This document shows, in pieces, positions 1 through 5,778 of a stretch of DNA of 7,727 nucleotides (its first letter is position 1; the number at the start of each line of letters is the position of its first letter). The stretch is from Paracoccaceae bacterium (lineage in GTDB: Bacteria; Pseudomonadota; Alphaproteobacteria; Rhodobacterales; Rhodobacteraceae). Location of the stretch: NCBI GenBank assembly GCA_003535335.1, contig DOHJ01000031.1:1-7727 (forward strand), given 5' to 3'. A model generated the notes under the pieces. The model was not told the DNA's origin. It saw nothing but the letters and a program-made list of their open reading frames with translations, and did not search any database. The position numbers were made by a program, and so were the translations under genes.

Positions 1-39
1 GTGGCCTTTAAAGCCAGATGAATTCTTGCGTTTGGTCAT
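1..39 (-). CDS. Possible N-terminal start of a leftward gene (partial)
   Basis: On the minus strand an ATG at 39-37 opens a frame running out of the window: MTKRKNSSGFKGH. The basic, polar start looks plausible for a real protein but I cannot name it. There is no clear Shine-Dalgarno sequence. Upstream on the same strand a TTGACG box (74-69) is followed after 17 bases by TAAACA (51-46), which would place a transcript start almost on the ATG and would make the message leaderless. The -10 match is weak (3 of 6). This reading and the plus-strand tail at 2-52 are unlikely to both be right. Confidence 0.2.
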   Translation of the reverse strand, partial: MTKRKNSSGFKGH

Positions 40-52
40 GCCAGCTGTTTAG
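2..52 (+). CDS. Possible C-terminal end of an unidentified protein (partial)
   Basis: Reading from base 2 on the plus strand gives an open 16-codon tail (WPLKPDEFLRLVMPAV) ending in TAG at 50-52, so the end of a gene entering from the left is possible. A run this short without a stop is expected by chance about half the time, and I do not recognise the tail. It competes with a leftward reading of the same bases (1-39, minus). If real, the gene would converge on mnmD. Confidence 0.22.
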   Translation, partial: WPLKPDEFLRLVMPAV

Positions 53-68
53 AAATGTGACACCAATC

Positions 69-81
69 CGTCAACTTGACG
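69..81. repeat. 13-bp palindrome CGTCAA-C-TTGACG
   Basis: Six bases are perfectly inverted around a single central C. Each arm contains a TTGACG hexamer, close to the sigma-70 -35 box, on opposite strands. This could be a small operator or overlapping divergent -35 elements, or it may be chance. No gene is assigned over it. The region 53-197 otherwise contains only the hairpin at 154-194, a GGACGTCC palindrome at 129-136 and two direct copies of AGCTGCA (162-168 and 177-183). Confidence 0.3.
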
Positions 82-153
82 ATACCATCGTAAGTGTTCG
101 CAACTAAACGCGGACAGGTCCAATCCGGGGACGTCCATCCCATCAGAACCCCA

Positions 154-194
154 AAAGTCGTAGCTGCAGGACATCAAGCTGCAATACCAACTTT
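154..194 (-). terminator. Candidate hairpin terminator after mnmD
   Basis: Just 3' of the mnmD stop on the minus strand, the transcript could fold with outer stem AAAGUUG/CGACUUU (plus-strand arms 188-194 and 154-160; one G-U pair) and an inner GCAG/CUGC stem (179-182 with 166-169), separated by internal bulges. The stem ends in a short run of four U. The position is right for a terminator, but the interrupted stem and short U tract make it weak. Confidence 0.3.
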
Positions 195-197
195 CAG

Positions 198-884
198 TCA
201 TAATAAAATTGCCGTGCTCATGTGGCGTTTGTTGGCAAATCCTTTGGTTCTGCTTACTTTAAATCCGGCTGATCCAAGCGATCTGCGCACAAATCCGGCT
301 GCTGTATAGGTGGCCAATGTGCCGCTATCCGCCGTATGGTTGGCGACCTCTTGCATCAGATTATCATCCCATAATTCAGGGTTCTTGGCCGGAGAAAACC
401 CGTCCAGATACCATGCATCAGCCTTGTGATTCCATTTTGGTAAAGTTTGGCGGGCATCACCGATGATAATGTTGGCAACCAAATCGTCGGTTTTTATAAA
501 ATAATTACCTTTGGACCACTCAGTTAGAAAAGGTTCACTGATTTTCTGGATTTCAGGAAAGGCCGACATGGCTTTCTCTATGTCGGCTGAAGGCATCGGA
601 TAGGCTTCAAAGCTGGTAAAATGCAGGGGTGTTTTCAGGCCCGCCTTGCGCCATTCCAGCAATGTGGCGAACATATTCAACCCCGTGCCAAAACCAAGCT
701 CGGCAATATGAAAACCCTCTTTGAGCCGCGCGGGCAGGTTGTTGCCCGCTAAAAATACATGCCGAGTTTCCTCTAGCCCATTGTGCAGCGAAAAATAAGG
801 GTCATCAAAACGGGCACTGACCGGCAAATTTCCGTCACGCCAGATTAATTCTGCTGACTGGTGTTGATCGTTTGAATGGGTCAT
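198..884 (-). CDS. mnmD: tRNA (5-methylaminomethyl-2-thiouridine)(34)-methyltransferase MnmD
   Basis: This is a stand-alone version of the methyltransferase half of MnmC (DUF752/Methyltransf_30 family). It transfers a methyl group from SAM to nm5(s2)U34 in the wobble position of certain tRNAs, giving mnm5(s2)U. The 228-residue product shows the SAM-binding motif ELGFGTGLN at residues 62-70 and the family signature DAWYLDGFSPAKNPELW at 156-172. The usual C-terminal block (TAAGFVRRSL, then KRHMSTAIL) is also present. An upstream start at 923 is open, but the ATG at 884 is preferred: it begins the conserved part (AELIWRDG...PVSARFDDPYFS), has a weak AGGCGGG ribosome site, and avoids overlap with the divergent gene at 923. 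The divergent neighbour resembles the oxidase half of MnmC, which supports the call. The start codon lies inside a small GGGT/ACCC inverted repeat. Confidence 0.92.
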   Translation of the reverse strand: MTHSNDQHQSAELIWRDGNLPVSARFDDPYFSLHNGLEETRHVFLAGNNLPARLKEGFHIAELGFGTGLNMFATLLEWRKAGLKTPLHFTSFEAYPMPSADIEKAMSAFPEIQKISEPFLTEWSKGNYFIKTDDLVANIIIGDARQTLPKWNHKADAWYLDGFSPAKNPELWDDNLMQEVANHTADSGTLATYTAAGFVRRSLGSAGFKVSRTKGFANKRHMSTAILL

Positions 885-889
885 AACCC
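878..889 (-). promoter_or_regulatory. Small inverted repeat over the mnmD start codon
   Basis: In the mnmD transcript the bases GGGU-UAUG-ACCC form a possible 4-bp stem with the AUG inside the loop, and the stem overlaps the weak AGGCGGG ribosome site. It might modulate initiation. A 4-bp stem is small and could easily be coincidental. Confidence 0.2.
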
Positions 890-922
890 GCCTGACAATG
901 AATAAATATGTAAGGTTTGGCA

Positions 923-1963
923 ATGGTTGATGTAACGGTTATGGGGGCCGGAATTTTCGGGCTTTCGGTGGCTTATTGCTGTGCATTGCGCGGGGCCAAG
1001 GTGCGGGTGATTGAAACCACGCGCGTCGGGGCCGGATCAAGCGGTGGGCTGGTCGGCGCGTTGGCACCGCATATGCCGGAACTCTGGGATGCCAAGAAAG
1101 AATTCCAATATCAAAGCCTGATTATGGCAAAGGATCATTGGGAAAAGGTCGATCAATTGTCGGGCCTGTCATCGGGTTATGCAAGGGTTGGCCGTTTGCA
1201 TCCAATCGTTTCGCCCCGCGTTTTGGAGCTGTCGCATCAGCGCGCCATAAATGCCGAGGATCTGTGGTGCGGATTGGCGGATTGGCGGGTTGTCAAACGA
1301 TCAGATTATGATGCGTGGGCACCGCAAAGCCCGACAGGATATCTGGTGCATGACACATTAAGCGCCCGCATGCAGCCCCGTGGCGCAGCGGCAAGTCTGG
1401 CCGGTGCGGTGACTGCATTGGGTGGCGAGATCGTGATTGGTAAGGCCAAGCCGGCAGGCAAGGTTGTTTGGGCAACAGGCTATCGCGGTTTGCTCGAATT
1501 ATCCGAGGAATTCAAAACCGAAATTGGCAATGGGGTTAAGGGCCAGTCCGCGCTTTTGCGCTTTGACGCCGGTGATGCCCCGCAGCTGTTTTCCGACGGC
1601 ATTTATGTGGTGCCTCACAGTGACGGAACCGTTGCCGTTGGCTCGACCAGCGAGCGGTATTTTGATGATTCTGTAATGATCGATGAATTGCTGGAGGATA
1701 TGCTGCTGCGGGTTTTTTCCACATTTCCTGTGCTGGCAGGGGCTGCGGTTGTTGACCGCTGGGCCGGCGTTCGTCCGCGCGGGCGTAAATTGGCCCCGAT
1801 GCTGGGGAAATATCCGGGACGTGACGGGCATTTTATCACAAATGGCGGCTTTAAAATCGGCTTTGGTATGGCACCAAAAATTGGCGAGGTAATGGCCGAT
1901 CTGGTTTTAGACGACAACGCCAGCGGCATTCCCGACCAGTTTACGGTTGAAGTAAATATGTAG
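923..1963 (+). CDS. FAD-dependent oxidoreductase, DAO family, MnmC oxidase-like
   Basis: A 346-residue flavoenzyme of the D-amino-acid oxidase family. The N-terminal FAD-binding fold is clear: VTVMGAGIFGLS (GxGxxG at 8-13) with the ribose-binding acid E31 at the end of the second strand. It is followed by GAGSSGGLVGALAPHMPE, comparable to the GASG...GALYP stretch of the E. coli MnmC oxidase domain. The C-terminal block WAGVRPRG (from 280) and GGFKIGFGMAP (308-318) is the usual FAD-contacting end. In MnmC this domain oxidatively removes the carboxymethyl group of cmnm5(s2)U34 to give nm5(s2)U34, the substrate of MnmD. Because mnmD is the divergent neighbour, that role is a reasonable inference, but general amine or amino-acid oxidase activity cannot be excluded. 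The ATG at 923 is preferred over TTG 917 because AAGG at 912-915 is 7 bases upstream. Confidence 0.85.
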   Translation: MVDVTVMGAGIFGLSVAYCCALRGAKVRVIETTRVGAGSSGGLVGALAPHMPELWDAKKEFQYQSLIMAKDHWEKVDQLSGLSSGYARVGRLHPIVSPRVLELSHQRAINAEDLWCGLADWRVVKRSDYDAWAPQSPTGYLVHDTLSARMQPRGAAASLAGAVTALGGEIVIGKAKPAGKVVWATGYRGLLELSEEFKTEIGNGVKGQSALLRFDAGDAPQLFSDGIYVVPHSDGTVAVGSTSERYFDDSVMIDELLEDMLLRVFSTFPVLAGAAVVDRWAGVRPRGRKLAPMLGKYPGRDGHFITNGGFKIGFGMAPKIGEVMADLVLDDNASGIPDQFTVEVNM

Positions 1964-2009
1964 TAGCGCTCTGGAAATGTTGTTCGGCACGCAGGGTTGA
2001 ATGGCTTTT

Positions 2010-2825
2010 TCAAGCACCCCAATTTTCAATAACATCAACAGCCTCCTGTGCTGTTTCGACAAATTTGAAAAGATCCAGATCCTCGGCTGAAATTGTGCCG
2101 GCCTCTGCCAGCACATCCCAATTGATAATGCTGCGCCAGAATTTTTCGCCAAACAGCAAGAATGGAATGCGTTGCATGCGGCCGGTCTGGATCAGCGTTA
2201 GCGCCTCGAAGGTTTCGTCCAGCGTGCCAAATCCGCCCGGAAATACCGCCACAGCCTTGGCCCGCATCAGGAAATGCATTTTGCGAATGGCGAAATAGTG
2301 AAAATTAAAACACAAATCAGGCGTCACATATTCATTCGGCGCCTGTTCGTGCGGCAAAACAATATTCAGCCCGATCGACACACCGCCCGCATCCAGTGCA
2401 CCGCGGTTTCCGGCCTCCATTACACCGGGGCCACCGCCGGTGACGATCACGTTTTCCTTGCCGCCATTGCCGTTGCTTTTCAGCGTCATAAGGCGGGAAA
2501 ATTCGCGCGCTTCGGTGTAATATTTTGACAGATCTGCCAAAGTTTTTGTGCGGGCAGTCTCTTTCTTTGCAGGTTCCGGAATGCGCGCACCGCCAAATAG
2601 CACAATGGTTGAATCAATGCCGGCCTCATCCAATGCCATTTCGGGTTTCAGCAATTCCAGTTGCAAGCGCACGGGGCGCAACGCGTCCCGGCACAGGAAG
2701 TCATTATCGGCAAACGCCAATTTATATGAAGGCGCGCGGGTTTGCGGTGTATCGGGTATTTCACGCGCTGTTTCAATATCTTGACGCGAATGACGCATTG
2801 AATGTTTGCGTTTTTGCTGGCTCAT
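2010..2825 (-). CDS. LOG family protein (TIGR00730), nucleoside 5'-monophosphate phosphoribohydrolase
   Basis: A 271-residue Rossmann-fold protein of the LOG/lysine-decarboxylase-like family. Members hydrolyse the N-glycosidic bond of nucleoside 5'-monophosphates to free base and ribose 5-phosphate. Plant and some bacterial members act on cytokinin nucleotides; the substrate here is unknown. Visible motifs are VLFGGARIP (75-83), VTGGGPGVMEAGNRGA (128-143), the FAIRKMHFLMRAK segment with the likely catalytic R181, and PGGFGTLDE (196-204) with the likely catalytic E204. About 65 N-terminal residues, starting with a basic QKRKHSMRHSR stretch, precede the core, making this longer than minimal LOG proteins of about 190 residues. 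The ATG start has an AAGGGA ribosome site. The gene converges on the oxidoreductase (46-bp gap) and diverges from dapD (96-bp gap). Confidence 0.88.
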   Translation of the reverse strand: MSQQKRKHSMRHSRQDIETAREIPDTPQTRAPSYKLAFADNDFLCRDALRPVRLQLELLKPEMALDEAGIDSTIVLFGGARIPEPAKKETARTKTLADLSKYYTEAREFSRLMTLKSNGNGGKENVIVTGGGPGVMEAGNRGALDAGGVSIGLNIVLPHEQAPNEYVTPDLCFNFHYFAIRKMHFLMRAKAVAVFPGGFGTLDETFEALTLIQTGRMQRIPFLLFGEKFWRSIINWDVLAEAGTISAEDLDLFKFVETAQEAVDVIENWGA

Positions 2826-2924
2826 TTGTGTTCCCTTTTCCTGTGTCGCATTGTATCACGCTAAACTTCTGTTTATACGCTGATCCCGAACGAAGCCAAA
2901 CACATTTACAAGGGAACGCAAATG
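2823..2924. repeat. Mirror-image leaders of the LOG gene and dapD (15-bp inverted repeat, 14 of 15 matching)
   Basis: The last 15 bases up to and including the start codon are nearly the same for the two divergent genes: AAGGGAACACAAATG for the LOG gene (complement of 2823-2837) and AAGGGAACGCAAATG for dapD (2910-2924). They form an imperfect inverted repeat with arms 72 bases apart. Each arm holds a good ribosome site (AAGGGA) at the same spacing. Part of the likeness simply reflects a shared strong ribosome site, but the match extends through the spacer. Confidence 0.6.
2850..2879. promoter_or_regulatory. Candidate overlapping divergent promoters for dapD and the LOG gene
   Basis: Rightward, TTGTAT (2851-2856) and TATACG (2874-2879) are separated by 17 bases, giving a moderate sigma-70 match that would leave a leader of about 35 bases before dapD. 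Leftward, the complement of 2850-2855 reads TACAAT (5 of 6 to the -10 consensus) and is preceded by TGA, an extended -10 arrangement, though with no good -35. The two elements share bases, so the two genes may compete for polymerase. Confidence 0.35.
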
Positions 2925-3749
2925 TTCAACACACAGCTGGAAACCACAATCGAAGCCGCATGGGATGCGCGCGACACTATTACACCTGCCACAACCGGCG
3001 AAGTACGTGAGGCAATCGAGGATACCTTGAACGCTCTGGATGGCGGTAAATTGCGGGTGGCTGAAAAGCAGGGTGATGGCAGCTGGCATGTAAATCAATG
3101 GGCCAAAAAGGCCGTGCTGCTGGGGTTTCGTCTGCAGGATATGTCACCAATAGAAGGCGGGCCGCATGGCTCTGGCTGGTGGGACAAGATTGATAGCAAA
3201 TTTAAAGGTTGGGGGCCGGAGGAATGGCGCAAGGCCGGATTTCGTGCAGTTCCGGGCGCGATTGCCCGCAAATCCGCCTATATTGCACCCGGTGCAGTGT
3301 TGATGCCGTCCTTTGTGAACCTTGGTGCATATGTGGATGAAGGCACGATGGTTGACACTTGGGCTTCGGTCGGATCATGCGCCCAGATTGGTAAAAATGT
3401 GCATCTATCCGGTGGTGTTGGAATTGGCGGTGTGCTGGAACCAATGCAGGCTGGCCCGACAATTATCGAGGATAACTGCTTTATCGGTGCGCGTTCCGAG
3501 GTGGTCGAGGGTTGTATCATTCGCGAAGGTGCGGTTTTGGGCATGGGTGTTTACATTGGCCAATCTACTAAAATTGTTGACCGTGAAACCGGCGAAGTAA
3601 CCTATGGCGAAGTGCCGCCCTATTCGGTGGTTGTGGCGGGCAATATGCCAACCAAAAACAACATTAGTCTCTATTGCGCTGTGATTGTGAAACGGGTGGA
3701 TGAGCGCACGCGCTCAAAGACTGGCATAAACGAGCTGTTGCGTGACTGA
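2922..3749 (+). CDS. dapD: 2,3,4,5-tetrahydropyridine-2,6-dicarboxylate N-succinyltransferase
   Basis: DapD succinylates tetrahydrodipicolinate using succinyl-CoA, a cytoplasmic step of the succinylase route to meso-diaminopimelate and lysine, and so feeds peptidoglycan synthesis. The 275-residue length matches the E. coli enzyme (274). A helical N-terminal part (1-105; LRVAEK and [12 protein letters not shown] are typical) leads into a left-handed beta-helix of hexapeptide repeats (about 108-240). Within it [17 protein letters not shown] (137-153), the [16 protein letters not shown] stretch (155-170) and the [17 protein letters not shown] stretch (181-197) are nearly identical to E. coli. 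The C-terminal KTGINELLR is also conserved. The ATG has a good AAGGGA site. The gene overlaps by 8 bp a small downstream gene of unknown function. The other dap genes are not in the window. Confidence 0.97.
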   Translation: MFNTQLETTIEAAWDARDTITPATTGEVREAIEDTLNALDGGKLRVAEKQGDGSWHVNQWAKKAVLLGFRLQDMSPIEGGPHGSGWWDKIDSKFKGWGPEEWRKAGFRAVPGAIARKSAYIAPGAVLMPSFVNLGAYVDEGTMVDTWASVGSCAQIGKNVHLSGGVGIGGVLEPMQAGPTIIEDNCFIGARSEVVEGCIIREGAVLGMGVYIGQSTKIVDRETGEVTYGEVPPYSVVVAGNMPTKNNISLYCAVIVKRVDERTRSKTGINELLRD

Positions 3750-4110
3750 TAAGCCAACAAAAAAGAAATCCCGCCAGCAGGTTTATACCCTGCTGGTCGA
3801 GGTCGGGCGTCTGGATGGTGATGGATTGCCCAAAGGCGCAACCGGCGCTGCTTTGATGGTTTACGCGTCTGGCGTGGACGAGGCCGAAGCGGTGCGCGAA
3901 ACCGTGGCAATTCTGAAAAAGGCCGATCTGGCACCGCTGGATGTGACCGGCTATGGCACATTGCAAGAGCGGCTGGAGCAAGGCCATGATATTGGTGATG
4001 ATGAACGCGATTTGATGCAGCGGGCACTGGATGAAAACAGTGTGGTCGTGGCCCAGATGACCCCGTTTTTCGAGGACCAGAAACCAGCAGGAAAAGGTCG
4101 GCCAAATTAA
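3742..4110 (+). CDS. Uncharacterised 122-residue protein coupled to dapD
   Basis: I do not recognise this family. The frame starts at GTG 3742, inside the end of dapD (8-bp overlap), with no strong ribosome site, so translation probably depends on ribosomes finishing dapD. No ATG start occurs before residue 39, and the sequence from [10 protein letters not shown] onward already looks like a folded domain, so GTG is the sensible start. Residues 4-12 are strongly basic (KPTKKKSRQ). The rest looks like a compact soluble alpha/beta protein: strand YTLLVEVG, strand AALMVYAS, helix [16 protein letters not shown], strand DVTGYG, helix QERLEQ then [12 protein letters not shown], and strand [10 protein letters not shown]. 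There is no signal peptide, membrane span or metal-binding cysteine. Codon use resembles the neighbours, so a real, resident gene is likely. Confidence 0.8.
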   Translation: MTDKPTKKKSRQQVYTLLVEVGRLDGDGLPKGATGAALMVYASGVDEAEAVRETVAILKKADLAPLDVTGYGTLQERLEQGHDIGDDERDLMQRALDENSVVVAQMTPFFEDQKPAGKGRPN

Positions 4111-4249
4111 CCTGAAATTTACGCTAGAAGTATTACTTAAAATCAAAATCTAATTCATTGAAATATAAACTGGTGAAATTGTAACAAAATGCGGGCGTGA
4201 AATACTCTGGTTATGTTGGTTTCGGGAATCATAGAAACGCATCCAAAAA
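4111..4249. other. AT-rich intergenic region upstream of the lepB operon
   Basis: This stretch is clearly richer in A and T than its neighbours and I find no open frame with a ribosome site. It contains weak AAGT-ATT-ACTT (4128-4138) and GTTTC/GAAAC inverted repeats, neither followed by a U tract, so no convincing terminator for the dapD pair is visible. TTGAAA (4158-4163) and TAACAA (4182-4187), 18 bases apart, form a poor extra sigma-70 candidate. Confidence 0.5.
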
Positions 4250-4279
4250 CTTGACTCTGGCAGCCTAGCGCCCCATGTA
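4250..4279 (+). promoter_or_regulatory. Candidate heat-shock (sigma-32/RpoH) promoter of the lepB operon
   Basis: CTTGAC (4250-4255) and CCCCATGTA (4271-4279) are separated by 15 bases. The classical sigma-32 consensus is CTTGAA, a 13-17 base spacer, then CCCCATtTA, so the match is 5 of 6 and 8 of 9 with spacing in range. As a sigma-70 promoter it has a good -35 (TTGACT) but a poor -10 at 17 bases (CATGTA). Transcription would begin near 4286, giving a leader of roughly 30 bases before lepB. Confidence 0.5.
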
Positions 4280-4317
4280 GCCTTAAATATTAAACCGAGC
4301 AGGAATTATTGAGAATC

Positions 4318-5100
4318 ATGGCAAAAAAAACTGAAAAACCTGAAGGTATTTGGGAGTTGTTTAAAACGGTGTTCTGGGCACTGATCATTGCGGGGCTTTT
4401 TCGCACCCTGTTTTTCCAACCGTTCTGGATTCCGTCAGGATCAATGAAAGACACCTTGCTGATCGGCGATTTCCTGTTTGTAAACAAAATGGCTTATGGC
4501 TATTCGAAACATTCCTGCCCCTTTTCTGCTTGTCCGTTCTCGGGCCGTATCTTGGGCTCGGAACCCGAGCTTGGTGATGTTGTGGTGTTTCGCCATCCGG
4601 TAAATGGCAACGATTTCATCAAACGTCTGGTCGGACTGCCCGGTGACAAGGTGCAAATGAAGAACGGCGTTCTACACCTGAACGGTGAGCCGGTAAAATT
4701 AGAACCCACAAAGGCATTTGAAGAAACCCATGAAAAGCAAGGCTCAGCTGGCAGTTTCCCCCGCTGTGAAAATACACCGGGCGTTGGTGGAATTTGCACG
4801 AAAAGCAGAATGATCGAAACCTTGCCAAATGGCGTTTCCCACAGCATCCTGAATATCGGCGATCAGGCCAAAGATAACACCGGGATTTATACAGTTCCCG
4901 AAGGGCATTTTTTCTTTATGGGTGACAACCGCGACAATTCAACCGACAGCCGTTTCCCGCAAAATGCAGGCGGTGTTGGCTATGTTCCGTTTGAAAATAT
5001 CATCGGTCGGGCTGACCGCATTATGTTCTCATCGGCCGGAAAATCATTGTTCTATTTCTGGACATGGCGCTCGGACCGTTATTTTAAGGCAGTTCAGTGA
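4318..5100 (+). CDS. lepB: Signal peptidase I
   Basis: LepB is the membrane-bound serine protease that cleaves signal peptides from exported proteins on the periplasmic side. The 260-residue product has one hydrophobic segment (about 17-33, [17 protein letters not shown]). The catalytic serine S42 follows in IPSGSM, with [13 protein letters not shown] after it. The general base K102 lies in [12 protein letters not shown], and the conserved [11 protein letters not shown] box is at 202-212. This is the single-span form rather than the two-span E. coli form. Four cysteines lie in the periplasmic part: C67 and C72 (CPFSAC), and C150 and C160. ATG 4318 is preferred because MAKK is a typical start, but TTG 4309 in the same frame sits nearer the AGGA at 4301-4304 and cannot be ruled out. 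The gene overlaps rnc by 4 bp and heads the apparent operon. Confidence 0.96.
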   Translation: MAKKTEKPEGIWELFKTVFWALIIAGLFRTLFFQPFWIPSGSMKDTLLIGDFLFVNKMAYGYSKHSCPFSACPFSGRILGSEPELGDVVVFRHPVNGNDFIKRLVGLPGDKVQMKNGVLHLNGEPVKLEPTKAFEETHEKQGSAGSFPRCENTPGVGGICTKSRMIETLPNGVSHSILNIGDQAKDNTGIYTVPEGHFFFMGDNRDNSTDSRFPQNAGGVGYVPFENIIGRADRIMFSSAGKSLFYFWTWRSDRYFKAVQ

Positions 5101-5777
5101 AGCTATCGACGGAACTAAAGGCCTTTTTAGGGCGTATTGGTTACACATTCAAACGGCCCGAGCTTTTGCATCGGGCCGTTACCCATTCATCGATGTCATC
5201 ACCAACCCGCGACGACAATCAGCGGATGGAATTTTTAGGCGACCGTGTTTTGGGTCTGGTCATGGCCGAAGCGATGTTCACAGCCGACGAGGGCGCAACC
5301 GAAGGCCAGATGGCCCCGCGGTTTAATGCACTGGTGCGCAAAGAAGCCTGTGCAGATGTTGCGCGCGAATTTGATTTGGGGGCTGTGTTAAAACTGGGCC
5401 GCTCTGAAATGTTGTCAGGTGGTCGGCGCAAAGAGGCGCTGTTGGCGGATGCCATGGAGGCCATAATTGCCGCTGTTTATCTGGACGGCGGTTTTGAAAA
5501 AGCCCGGGCGCTGGTTGTCCGGCTGTGGGGCAAGCGAATAACCGAGGTAGATACAGATGCGCGTGATGCTAAAACAGCCTTGCAGGAATGGGCGCAGGCC
5601 AGAAAATTCGCCCCGCCCAGTTATATTGAAACAGCCCGCAGCGGCCCGGATCATGCGCCGTTATTTACAATAGAGGCGCGATTGCAAAATGGCGAGGCCG
5701 AAACGGCCAGCGCCAATTCAAAACGTCAGGCCGAACAGGCCGCAGCCAAGCTTTTATTGGCCCGATTGGAGAGTTGA
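5097..5777 (+). CDS. rnc: Ribonuclease III
   Basis: RNase III cuts double-stranded RNA with Mg2+, processing the rRNA precursor and controlling mRNAs. The 226-residue protein has the N-terminal endonuclease domain (about 1-150), with the signature [13 protein letters not shown] at 41-53 and [18 protein letters not shown] from 115. Metal ligands by homology are E45, D49, D118 and E121. A C-terminal double-stranded RNA-binding domain follows (about 155-224; [11 protein letters not shown], then a lysine/arginine-containing [15 protein letters not shown] helix). The position of E. coli E38 is glutamine here (Q42). The start is GTG at 5097, in a GTGA overlap with the lepB stop, which implies translational coupling. 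It is followed after 1 base by era, the usual rnc-era pairing for ribosome maturation. Confidence 0.97.
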   Translation: MKLSTELKAFLGRIGYTFKRPELLHRAVTHSSMSSPTRDDNQRMEFLGDRVLGLVMAEAMFTADEGATEGQMAPRFNALVRKEACADVAREFDLGAVLKLGRSEMLSGGRRKEALLADAMEAIIAAVYLDGGFEKARALVVRLWGKRITEVDTDARDAKTALQEWAQARKFAPPSYIETARSGPDHAPLFTIEARLQNGEAETASANSKRQAEQAAAKLLLARLES

Positions 5778-5778
5778 A

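Noticed and set aside
94..309. Plus-strand 71-residue open frame near the left edge
   Set aside because: It runs antisense over the well-supported 3' end of mnmD, starts at GTG without a ribosome site, and its translation resembles no protein I know.
1996..2019. Possible bidirectional terminator between the convergent oxidoreductase and LOG genes
   Set aside because: Only a 5-bp TTGAA/TTCAA stem with a mismatched extension exists; it overlaps the LOG coding end and has no proper U tract in the right place.
3353..3381. TTGACA box inside dapD as an internal promoter
   Set aside because: The hexamer is coding sequence for the conserved VDTW motif and the sequence 17 bases on is a poor -10.
4922..5326. 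134-residue plus-strand frame across lepB and rnc
   Set aside because: It is an out-of-frame reading across two confidently identified genes.
5689..5778. Upstream extension of era by 30 residues into rnc
   Set aside because: It would overlap the conserved end of the rnc double-stranded RNA-binding domain; Era homology and a good ribosome site place the start at 5779.
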